Shown: positions 52,935 through 60,674 of the stretch, in pieces
How the letters are laid out: each line of letters starts with the position of its first letter
Numbering within the stretch: position 1 is the stretch's first letter
Source: Candidatus Thiosymbion ectosymbiont of Catanema sp. Cochon2018
GTDB lineage: Bacteria > Pseudomonadota > Gammaproteobacteria > Chromatiales > Chromatiaceae
Assembly (NCBI GenBank): GCA_011392765.1
Contig: WYCW01000001.1
Coordinates: 1,739,714-1,803,713 of the forward strand
Length of the DNA stretch: 64,000 nucleotides
Direction of reading: 5' to 3'
The notes under the pieces: generated by a model
What the model saw: the letters and a program-made list of their open reading frames with translations, nothing else
What the model was told of the DNA's origin: nothing
Databases searched by the model: none
Made by a program: the position numbers and the translations under genes

Positions 52935-53577
52935 ACCACCAAATATGCCGCCCATATCCGGCGCTTTGCCAGGGCCAAGGAGGAAGATGCCGTCATCGCG
53001 ATGTGGAAGACGGCACTGGTCGAGGACTAGGCCCCCGGAGCCTTATGGGCGCTCATGACCCATCCCAAGAGCGGAGAGCGGGCGATCTTCCTCGCCTATG
53101 AGGACGTGCATATGCTGTCCCACCAGATCGGCACCGGCCGACATGTCGACCTCGAGGCGCTGACCCAGGTTCGGGGCGAATTGCGCGCCTTGCGCTCCCG
53201 TTATGAGGAGACGGTGCGCCGCACGCATCTACAGATGGAAGACAAGGCACGTCGCATCCAAGTCTTACAGAAACGTCTGTCCGAGACCGAGGGGTTGCGA
53301 GCCCGGTTGGACGATGCCCAGGCTCGGTTGCGGACGCTGGAATCCGGGCAGGAGCTGGCTGACTTGCGGCAGCGGGTCGAGCGGCTGGAGCCGGCCCTGG
53401 CGGATGCCGACCACCGCCATACCCAGGGCCCGGATACAGATCCGAGCGTGGCAGGAGCGGTATCGTGGGCTGGAGGTGCGAACGAGGGAGTTGGAAGCCG
53501 AATTGGCAGAGCGTTTCCTCCTTTGCCCGGGCCTTGGAACAGGTAGCGGACCGGGAATATCAGGAACAGCCGGCACA
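52935..53577 (+). pseudogene. DUF2325 protein fragment with an in-frame amber codon and a frameshift
   Basis: One frame reads KYAAHIRRFARAKEEDAVIA ... ALVED, then TAG (53028-53030), then APGALWALMTHPKSG ... AYEDVHMLSHQIGTGRHVDL and a coiled coil (RLSETEGLRARLDDAQARL). This is the middle of DUF2325-type proteins, whose conserved PGAYWALxTHP and EVHMLSHLVG blocks are recognisable. Around 53410-53440 the frame shifts, continuing as AWQERYRGLEVRTRELEAEL, and the C-terminal DUF2325 domain is missing. N-terminal part also missing. Confidence 0.75.
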
Positions 53578-53652
53578 TTAGAGGCTGTCTAAAAAGTGCC
53601 GTAGGCCAGAGTCAAGTGTAGGCTGGGTTGAGGAACGAAACCCAGCATTTAC
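53578..53652. repeat. Half GTCTAAAAA repeat
   Basis: TTAGAGGCTGTCTAAAAAGT then GTAGGCTGGGTTGAGGAACG and AAACCCAGC. It separates two gene fragments. Confidence 0.6.
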
Positions 53653-53654
53653 GG

Positions 53655-53933
53655 GCCAATAACGAGGTCTTCGTGAACGCGAACACCTACAACCTCGGCT
53701 CTTACGATGCCGGTGCCGCCCTGGAGTGGGGGCAAGGAGAGTGGACATTCACCGGCTTAGGGATGAACATCGGTGAGAATGATGATGGCGACAACTACAA
53801 CTTCTGGGGCGTCGAGGTCGGCTACCATCCCCAAACTACATTGGGTGACGGCAACTACCGCTTTACCCTGACGGGGACCTCCTCTGCATTTCCCGACCCG
53901 GTCAGCAACAAAAAACCTGTTGCTTTCTATTGA
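53655..53933 (+). pseudogene. C-terminal fragment of a porin (carbohydrate porin OprB-like)
   Basis: After the repeat the frame reads ANNEVFVNANTYNLGSYDAG ... WTFTGLGMNIGENDDGDNYN ... FWGVEVGYHPQ, with strand-turn-strand texture and a WGVEVGY motif typical of OprB-type barrels. No N-terminus or signal; ends VAFY at 53933. A broken outer-membrane protein gene. Confidence 0.55.
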
Positions 53934-54039
53934 GTTGTCATCCAGTTACCCTGCGTCTAGCTTGAAGACAAAGGAAAATCCCGCACAAACAGTATATCCT
54001 TGAAGACCGTATCTCAGCCGTCACCACAGATATCGGTGA

Positions 54040-54480
54040 GTGACACTGCGGGGAGGGTCGGAGTTGCAGAACGAACAACTCAGGAAGGCAGGGCTCAAGA
54101 TTACCTTACCCCGGGTAAAGATCCTGGGTTTGCTGGAACGCAGCGACAAACGCCATGTCAGTGCCGAAGATGTGTATAGGATGCTGCTGGAGAACGGCGA
54201 GGAAATCGGGCTAGCCACGGTTTATCGGGTGTTGACTCAATTCGAGTCGGGGGGACTGGTGTGCAGGCACAACTTCGAAGGCGGCCAATCCATCTTCGAG
54301 CTGGACTGCGGCAAACACCACGATCACCTGGTCTGCGCCAAGTGCGGGAAGATCGTGGAGTTCGTCGACGAGACCATCGAAAAGCGTCAGAGTGCCGTCG
54401 CAAAACGACATGGATTCGCCATTCAGGACCATTCTCTAGTCATCTATGGCATCTGCGACAACCCCGATTGCCGGGAGTAA
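54040..54480 (+). CDS. fur: Ferric uptake regulator Fur
   Basis: Iron-sensing repressor; binds Fe2+ and blocks promoters of iron uptake genes, plausibly including the feo locus here. Winged helix LRKAGLKITLPRVKILGLLE ... HVSAEDVYRMLLENGEEIGLATVYRVL; metal sites HHDHLVCAKCGKIVEF and the terminal CDNPDC. 146 residues from GTG 54040; TTG 54064 is an alternative with GGGGAGGG upstream and would give the more usual N-terminus. Confidence 0.95.
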   Translation: MTLRGGSELQNEQLRKAGLKITLPRVKILGLLERSDKRHVSAEDVYRMLLENGEEIGLATVYRVLTQFESGGLVCRHNFEGGQSIFELDCGKHHDHLVCAKCGKIVEFVDETIEKRQSAVAKRHGFAIQDHSLVIYGICDNPDCRE

Positions 54481-54553
54481 TCGCGGCCCGGTTTTTCGGA
54501 TCTTATGCTGACTCGATCATAAGCAGCTGGACTTCCAACTTGAGATAAAGGCA

Positions 54554-54919
54554 ATGGCTGAACAAGACTGGCAGGTTTTTCAACTGTCCGAACTCTTGGG
54601 GACAATCGATCGCAGCACGGTCGATTTTCGCGAGTTCCTGCGAACCCCATCGATGAGCTGTGCGATTTATCATCTGCCTGCCGGTTCCAAGGATATGCAG
54701 ACACCCCACGACGAAGACGAGCTCTATCTGGTGGTTGCAGGTCGGGGCCGCCTGCGGATAAACGACACTGAACATCCCATTGTCAAAAACACCCTGATGT
54801 ACGTTCGGGCCTCCTGCGATCATGCCTTCTTCGACATCGAGGAAGACCTTACCGTCCTGGCATTCTTCGGAGCGGCGGTTAATTCTACTTTGTCATATCT
54901 ATCTACGGAGCAACCTTGA
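54554..54919 (+). CDS. Cupin-domain protein
   Basis: 121 residues. A single cupin barrel: motif 1 HDEDELYLVVAGRGRLRIND and motif 2 NTLMYVRASCDHAFFDI, with His/Glu metal ligands partly conserved. Substrate unknown. It follows fur by 73 bases on the same strand. Confidence 0.85.
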   Translation: MAEQDWQVFQLSELLGTIDRSTVDFREFLRTPSMSCAIYHLPAGSKDMQTPHDEDELYLVVAGRGRLRINDTEHPIVKNTLMYVRASCDHAFFDIEEDLTVLAFFGAAVNSTLSYLSTEQP

Positions 54920-54937
54920 CTGCGAGGTCCTTCTCGT

Positions 54938-55993
54938 TCAGCACTCACGTCTGGTCACCACGGCCGTGGCCAGTTCGTGGAGCATCGGCACCGTATCGTC
55001 CCACGCGACACAGGCGTCGGTGATGCTCTGCCCGTAGACCAGCCCGGTGGCGGAGGTCAGATCCTGTCGGCCGGCGACCAAGTGGCTTTCGATCATGGTC
55101 CCGATGATGCGCCTGTCGCCACGGGCAATCTGACCGGCCACGTCATGGCCGATTTGGATTTGCTTGGCCGGTTGCTTGCGGCTATTGGCGTGGCTGAAGT
55201 CGATCATGATCTTGGGTGTGAGGCCCGAGGCGATGATCTCCTCCGCGGCGATGTTTACGCTCTCGGTGTCATAGTTCGGGCGGTCGCCGCCGCGCAGGAT
55301 GATATGGGTGTCCTCGTTCCCGCGGGTGCGAAAGATCGCCGAGTTACCACCCTTGGTCAGGGACATGAAGACATGGGGCCGGGTCGCGGCGTGCACGGCG
55401 TCGATGGCGATCTTCACCGACCCGGTGGTGCCGTTCTTGAACCCGATGGGGCAGGAGAGGCCCGAGGCGAGCTCCCGATGGCCCTGACTCTCGGTAGTGC
55501 GGGCGCCGATGGCGCCCCAGCTGACCAGGTCGCCAACGTACTGGGGGCTGATGAGATCCAGGAACTCGGTACCCGCAGGGATACCCATCTCCGCCACATT
55601 CAGCAGCAACTTGCGGGCCAAATGCAATCCCTTGTTGATCTCGAAGCTGCAGTCCAGGTCCGGGTCGTTGATCAGACCCTTCCAGCCTACCGTGGTGCGG
55701 GGTTTCTCGAAATAGACCCGCATCAGGATCATCAGCTCCCGCTCGACCTCGGCGCGCACGGCGCCCAGCCGCTCGGCGTACTCCATGGCCGCCTGGGGAT
55801 CGTGGATGGAGCAGGGTCCGACCACTACCAGCAGTCGGTCGTCTTCGCCCTGGAGGATATGCCGAATCTCCCGCCGCGCGTGGTAGACCGTGCGCGCCGC
55901 CTGCTCGCTGACGGGAAGCTCTTTCTGCAGGGCCTTGGGCGCGGCCACCTGCTTGATGTCGCAAATGCGTAGATCGTCGGTCCGATAGTGCAT
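54938..55993 (-). CDS. aroG: DAHP synthase (class I, AroG/AroF/AroH type)
   Basis: First step of the shikimate pathway (PEP plus erythrose-4-phosphate), feeding chorismate to TrpE. MHYRTDDLRICDIKQVAAP opens the protein; VVVGPCSIHDPQAAMEYA, YFEKPRTTVGWKGLINDPDL, CPIGFKNGTTGSVKIAIDAV and IMIDFSHANSRKQ are family motifs with the metal and PEP ligands. 351 residues. The frame extends to 56062 but the family start is 55993. Which aromatic amino acid inhibits it cannot be told. Confidence 0.96.
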   Translation of the reverse strand: MHYRTDDLRICDIKQVAAPKALQKELPVSEQAARTVYHARREIRHILQGEDDRLLVVVGPCSIHDPQAAMEYAERLGAVRAEVERELMILMRVYFEKPRTTVGWKGLINDPDLDCSFEINKGLHLARKLLLNVAEMGIPAGTEFLDLISPQYVGDLVSWGAIGARTTESQGHRELASGLSCPIGFKNGTTGSVKIAIDAVHAATRPHVFMSLTKGGNSAIFRTRGNEDTHIILRGGDRPNYDTESVNIAAEEIIASGLTPKIMIDFSHANSRKQPAKQIQIGHDVAGQIARGDRRIIGTMIESHLVAGRQDLTSATGLVYGQSITDACVAWDDTVPMLHELATAVVTRREC

Positions 55994-56119
55994 CGAGATG
56001 GAACGGTCCGTGCCGGGAAGGATGAGGCAGTATATCCGCAAAGAGCAGGCAACACTACGCAACGTGCGCCCAGTCCCAGGGTGAACGCGTATAACGAAAT
56101 CACGGCCATCCCCAAGCGG

Positions 56120-56339
56120 CTAGGATTCCTTGAGGGACCTGCATCTTTACAAATGAGTCAAGTTTGTGCGCTGCACAAAAACAGTTCTGCCTCTTGTTGG
56201 GCGGGAATCGCAAATCCTTTGAACCACAGAGGCAGACACGGATAAACACGGATCACAATCCGTGTTTATCCGTGTCTGCCTCCGTGGTTCTTCGGTGCGG
56301 TTGGTCACGCCTCGTCGGTCTGAGGCGAAGCCTCGTTAG
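56120..56339 (-). repeat. CTAG-bounded element A, copy 12, reverse (interior type c)
   Basis: CTAGGATTCCTTGAGGGA ... GGCGAAGCCTCGTTAG with the ACCACAGAGGCAGACACGG palindrome. It abuts a transposase remnant. Confidence 0.75.
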
Positions 56340-56341
56340 AG

Positions 56342-56443
56342 TTACTGGAGTTGATCGGCTGCATCGTCATCCTCGGTGCCATGGGTTGTCAGCGTGAGAT
56401 TGCCGCGCAAATCATCAACCAGGGTGCGGAGTATTGCTGGTAG
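56342..56443 (+). pseudogene. ISAs1-family transposase remnant
   Basis: LLELIGCIVILGAMGCQREI then AAQIINQGAEYCW and stop. In ISAs1 transposases this block reads LLxLxGCIVTIDAMGCQxxIA; the catalytic Asp is Gly here. Only about 33 codons remain. Confidence 0.7.
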
Positions 56444-56998
56444 GGTAGTGTTCTAATTTTGCTGTTCAGGGATTTCAGACGGCAACACCAAACTCATAAC
56501 GATTCACGAATAATCCGATGACACTATCGTGCATTTGATTTAGAATCCCCGAAAGGGGATCTGCAAACCCCTCGCCGTTAGGTGATGGATAAGAGGGGTC
56601 GAGATTGAGCCTGATGGTTTGAGGATTACAAGCGGAGTTGGCATACCGTCTGGAGCTGCGAAGTATCATCTGGAGTGGCCGAGGAAGTATCAGAACCCAG
56701 TTGTTCGGAGGTGATGTAGGTTACGGTTGTCGAGAGTTGGAGAGATCGTGTGATATCAAAAACTAATCCCCATCGGAGCCGGGCGAAGATTTTGAGTTGA
56801 GTCGCGACAGCCATCGGCCGCATGGCCGATGGTTGTCGCTACGTAACCTCGAAATCGTCATCTGGCTCCGGCGGTTGTTGGCTCTATAGAGTTTCCTCGG
56901 CAAAATTTTGTTTGGTTAATGGCTTAAAATTCAAACAATTATATCAAATAATTTATAAAGAGAAATCCACGTAATTATCCGGGACCTGACACTTAGCC
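56444..56998. other. Gap without a supported gene, A+T-rich towards its right end
   Basis: Short frames exist on the minus strand but none has a recognisable protein pattern. The last 100 bases (for example ATATCAAATAATTTATAAAG) are A+T-rich and probably hold the promoter of the gene at 56999. Confidence 0.45.
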
Positions 56999-57895
56999 AT
57001 GAAACTAAGAGAAAAGTTAGAATACTTGGGCTTCGACTCAAACGTTTTTCCTGTTATCGAGCAATATCTCGATGATATGCTGATGGTATTGGCGCTAGTG
57101 GAGCCGGAAAAGACATACTATCTTTATCAACACTATATCGAGGATGTCAGCATTGAGAAATTAGCACAAACTACCAACAAAGTGAGCAGAACGATTCAGC
57201 GTTATCTGCACGGAACGGAGAAGAAAGTAGGAGCGGAAGACCTGTTCCTGTTTCTGCTTCAGATCTATTTCGAGGCGGAGTATCTTGTCACGGCTGGCGA
57301 CGTTGTAATCTCGTGTTTCAGCGAGGCCGTCAGCGGCGGGAAAAATCCGGTCAAGATCCCATTCCACCGTAGCTTCTTTCGGGTCCTGGTGGAGGCCCTT
57401 GACCCCCATGATCCATTGGAATCGCTGCCCTGGTCCAAAGCCGCCGAACGCGGAAGATCGATTCCGTACCCATTACGCCACATCGTTTGGCCGGCATTTT
57501 GTCCACCCCTGGACCATGACAAACTGCCTGGTGTATTGACAGTCATTCGGGACACGGGTAACTCCGAGCGACCCTGGTTGTGCCTGATTATCCTATTGGC
57601 CGCCGAGCGCTCGGACCTGTGGGGACAGATCCTGGAGCTGTTGAATCCCCCCAATGTGAAATGTTTGGGCCCTCGCCGTGGACAAGTCGGTAAGACGGCA
57701 AGGCAAGATGTAACACTGCGTGCGCAGAAACTACTCGACAGTCTCACCGACCCGTTTGAAAAGAATGCTCTTCTGGCAGTCCTGGCAAATGGACCTTGTG
57801 ACTGGAAGCGACTCGCTCCCTCTGACCTTGCAGACCTGGATCCGAACCAAAGGGTCCGTGTATGTGCCCAAGAGGCTTTGCGACACCTTTCGTGA
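56999..57895 (+). CDS. HTH-containing protein of unknown role, convergent with the Hsp70/CHAT operon
   Basis: 298 residues. The N-terminal part holds a sigma-region-4-like helix-turn-helix (YYLYQHYIEDVSIEKLAQTTNKVSRTIQRYLHG, about residues 40-72); the rest is unassigned alpha-helical sequence. The gene faces the five-gene minus-strand operon, with 38 bases between the stops. A regulator of that operon is a reasonable guess from position only. Confidence 0.65.
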   Translation: MKLREKLEYLGFDSNVFPVIEQYLDDMLMVLALVEPEKTYYLYQHYIEDVSIEKLAQTTNKVSRTIQRYLHGTEKKVGAEDLFLFLLQIYFEAEYLVTAGDVVISCFSEAVSGGKNPVKIPFHRSFFRVLVEALDPHDPLESLPWSKAAERGRSIPYPLRHIVWPAFCPPLDHDKLPGVLTVIRDTGNSERPWLCLIILLAAERSDLWGQILELLNPPNVKCLGPRRGQVGKTARQDVTLRAQKLLDSLTDPFEKNALLAVLANGPCDWKRLAPSDLADLDPNQRVRVCAQEALRHLS

Positions 57896-57933
57896 CACCT
57901 GCAAACACGATAACGATCGATGCAGTATTCGAT

Positions 57934-58695
57934 TCAATCGGTGTCGAGCTTGGCCTGCAGGAACACCCCGATGTCCTGCTCCGAGAGATGGATGTTCCCG
58001 TCTATTCCGTCCGTTACATCGGGGAGCGAAAAGGTGGCATTCCCATGAGCGACTTGAGACCAGGATAGTCTCACCAGTCTCTGCTCGCCGAGCAATATCA
58101 AGCGTGCTCGGTGGAACGCCTCGGGTATCCCATGGACATCAATGGCAAGGGAATCCTGGTGATCACGGGCAACGGTCAAGGAAACCCTGGTCCGAGCCAG
58201 CCCCCCGGCTTCTGTCAACCGTGGACGCTCCTGCTCATCCAGCACCAGGGCCTCGATTATCAATCCATCTTCCCGACGGCTCTCCCGATGAACCTCGATC
58301 AGCTTTGGCATCAGCCATTGTTCGATCACTTGTCGCCCTGCGGCGAATCCCCGTTCGATCCAGGCAACCTTGGCGTGACAGGACTCGCATCTGTCGAGGT
58401 GCAGATTCGCGCGCATCCGCAGAAGCATCCCTTCCTCTCCCGAGGGGAGTCGATCATTCGCAACCGCCCATATCTCGAAGGGGTGAAGGTGGGGATCGCT
58501 CTGGAGCAGCTCCCACCGCTGCGCACATTTGAAGCAACCCAGCAGATGCCAAGCGAGGTTTTGATAGTCGCTCTTGGTGGCCAGTAGTAATCGCGACATA
58601 TTGACTAGCTTGGCCGGATGGGGACAGGCGTCGTCTGTGTCGGCGTAGAGTGCTTCGCGGCGCGCTTTTGCGGCCGTACGCAAAATCTCAAGCAT
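57934..58695 (-). CDS. Cys-rich (zf-HC2-like) protein, last gene of the Hsp70/CHAT operon
   Basis: 253 residues from MLEILRTAAKARREALY. It has Cys/His pairs HLLGCFKCAQRWEL and HLDRCESCHAKVAW, resembling two tandem anti-sigma-type zinc motifs, then an unassigned beta-rich C-terminal half. Overlaps the CHAT gene stop by eight bases, so the two are coupled. A regulatory or adaptor role is inferred from motif and position. Confidence 0.65.
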   Translation of the reverse strand: MLEILRTAAKARREALYADTDDACPHPAKLVNMSRLLLATKSDYQNLAWHLLGCFKCAQRWELLQSDPHLHPFEIWAVANDRLPSGEEGMLLRMRANLHLDRCESCHAKVAWIERGFAAGRQVIEQWLMPKLIEVHRESRREDGLIIEALVLDEQERPRLTEAGGLARTRVSLTVARDHQDSLAIDVHGIPEAFHRARLILLGEQRLVRLSWSQVAHGNATFSLPDVTDGIDGNIHLSEQDIGVFLQAKLDTD

Positions 58696-60661
58696 TGGGC
58701 CACCCCAATCTTTCAAGGAGAATGAGCTTCGCGAATCTTTCCCAATCGGCCTTGCTTCCGAACCAGGCCTTGGCATCTTCCGGGAGCAACTCCCAGTCGA
58801 AGTCCCCGGGGCCAAACAGGGCATAAAGCAGGTGAGATTCCGAAGTGCACTGAGCCTGCTCGTCCTTCATCTCCTTGGCCGCCACCTGGATGGCGCTGTG
58901 TGCAGCATCGGTCAGGAAACTCCAGTGCAGGGGTACATCGCAGCTCCAGGATCCGGAGGGAGACCTGGGGCAACCGGAGTCCTTGGAAAAAGCACCTATG
59001 TGACCATCAGCCCTAACCATGGCCGAGAACAGGTCCCAAAGATCGACCGTTCCTTCGTCTTGGGTTGTGTCTTGAAGCGCTGGGTCCGGATTGTACAGTC
59101 CACACAACAAACGGTCCGGATTTGCCCAACCATCCGGCTGAAAAAGCCAGGGTACCGGATCTTCTTCGCTACAGAGCTTTGCTGTCTCGCAGATTTCCTT
59201 CAGATCCCAACCCGGGATCTCGAGCTGACGTATGGCACCGAGGATCTCCGGATCCCCGATCCGGCGGATCGCATTCAGAAAATCCATCTCCGTAACGGAC
59301 TCATCGGGCGCTGCTACTTGCGGTAAGGCATCAATTACCAGCTCGGCTCCGGAGCTGAAGTTGACGCTCGGCGGCGACTCTTGCCTGGGCAAGATCCGGC
59401 GACAACCGAGATTCCTGCGCAATTGCGTCAGTAAAAGGACGTACTCTTGGTCGAACGAATCGAAAAACACCCGACCAAGGGACCGGCGGCGGGTGAGGGC
59501 ACCGAAGAGGTGGCGGGGACTGATGTCCCCTCCCGCATCGATTGCCGCTTCTCGGACCAAGGGGTGCTCGAAAATCCGTTTCGATAGCGTGTCGGGTTGA
59601 TTGGAGGACTGATCGGGGATTGCGTAGAGGCAGGAGTTGCCGTAGAGGATATAGGTATAACCGCCCAACGCATTCGGTTTAGCGTCGATACTCGTGCGTC
59701 GATAGTCCCTGACCGCGGCTCCCAAAGGAACACGTTCGACCAACAGGCTGCGCCAGATATAAACAGCCGCGTCCAAGGCATCCTCGTCGGAAACCCGGGA
59801 ACGGGGGGCGATGACGGCCATGGCCCCACCGTAGAGAAAGGCGTTGGCGACAGTCGCGGTTGCGAAAAGGTCCGAATCCGGTTCATCGAGATGGGCATCG
59901 CACCCATTGAGGAAAACGATCTGCCCGTCAGATCCGGGAAAGCGCTTTTCGATATTGACGATCTTGAGGGTCTCGGCGCGACCGCGCTTCCCGACGACTA
60001 GCCCCTTGCGCGGTTCGATATGTCCCGTAAAGTGGAGAAAACGCAGCCCGGGGTTTCCAAACTCATCCAATATCTCCTGGACGCTGGGGTTCTTCATAGG
60101 ATGGTACTCGAGCACCGGATGTTCCGCCACGATTGCTTCGAGCTCTTGTTGCTCCTGCTTGCTTTGGGGAAGATTCCGTTTGGGGTCTGCGACGATATGC
60201 AGAAATCTCGGTTTGACATCCTGGGGTTCCAACGATCGGGGGGTACGGCCAGGGGCCTTCTTGAAGTAGCTCTCGTTGGCAATCGGGATATTGAGACCGA
60301 TCACGAGCTCACTGCCGAGAAGGTTGCCGCGAAACAACAGGAGGTCCCAGGGAACGGATGTCACTGTGGTATTGATGACCAGGCAACTCCCCTCGTCCAG
60401 CCGACTGGTATCGAGGAATTCCTGGAGGCTCAAATCCGTCGACATGATCTGCGCAAGCCTAGTCATGTCCTGACCGCGTGACGGGCAATTAACGGCGAAA
60501 CATCTCTGGATGAAGCGGCGTTGGTGGTCGAATTGGTTTCGGTCGATCTCACGGTGCGCACGCCACTGCCAACGCCGCTCTTCGTCGAGCAGGGTCATAT
60601 CGACCCCGACGCTGTCCGCACCTTCCCGCACCTCGACCAACAATGTCCAGGTGAAGCCCAT
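58688..60661 (-). CDS. CHAT (caspase-like) protein with C-terminal Clp-N-like repeats
   Basis: 657 residues. CHAT domain, about residues 90-350, with the dyad His214 (RFLHFTGH) and Cys254 (VFLNGCDAH). After a linker, two regions look like Clp-N repeats, the substrate/adaptor domains of ClpA/ClpB: about 436-486 (VTEMDFLNAIRRIGDPEILGAIRQLEIPGWDL) and about 585-640 (AHSAIQVAAKEMKDEQAQCTSESHLLYALF). A caspase-like protease joined to chaperone-type adaptor domains, encoded 13 bases after an Hsp70 gene, suggests chaperone-controlled proteolysis. Start 60661 is chosen over 60709, which overlaps the Hsp70 gene. Confidence 0.82.
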   Translation of the reverse strand: MGFTWTLLVEVREGADSVGVDMTLLDEERRWQWRAHREIDRNQFDHQRRFIQRCFAVNCPSRGQDMTRLAQIMSTDLSLQEFLDTSRLDEGSCLVINTTVTSVPWDLLLFRGNLLGSELVIGLNIPIANESYFKKAPGRTPRSLEPQDVKPRFLHIVADPKRNLPQSKQEQQELEAIVAEHPVLEYHPMKNPSVQEILDEFGNPGLRFLHFTGHIEPRKGLVVGKRGRAETLKIVNIEKRFPGSDGQIVFLNGCDAHLDEPDSDLFATATVANAFLYGGAMAVIAPRSRVSDEDALDAAVYIWRSLLVERVPLGAAVRDYRRTSIDAKPNALGGYTYILYGNSCLYAIPDQSSNQPDTLSKRIFEHPLVREAAIDAGGDISPRHLFGALTRRRSLGRVFFDSFDQEYVLLLTQLRRNLGCRRILPRQESPPSVNFSSGAELVIDALPQVAAPDESVTEMDFLNAIRRIGDPEILGAIRQLEIPGWDLKEICETAKLCSEEDPVPWLFQPDGWANPDRLLCGLYNPDPALQDTTQDEGTVDLWDLFSAMVRADGHIGAFSKDSGCPRSPSGSWSCDVPLHWSFLTDAAHSAIQVAAKEMKDEQAQCTSESHLLYALFGPGDFDWELLPEDAKAWFGSKADWERFAKLILLERLGWPNA

Positions 60662-60674
60662 TACACTTATATAC

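Noticed and set aside
56475..56823. Two short minus-strand frames
   Set aside because: No recognisable domain, overlapping in different phases, no ribosome-binding site; region looks like decayed DNA.
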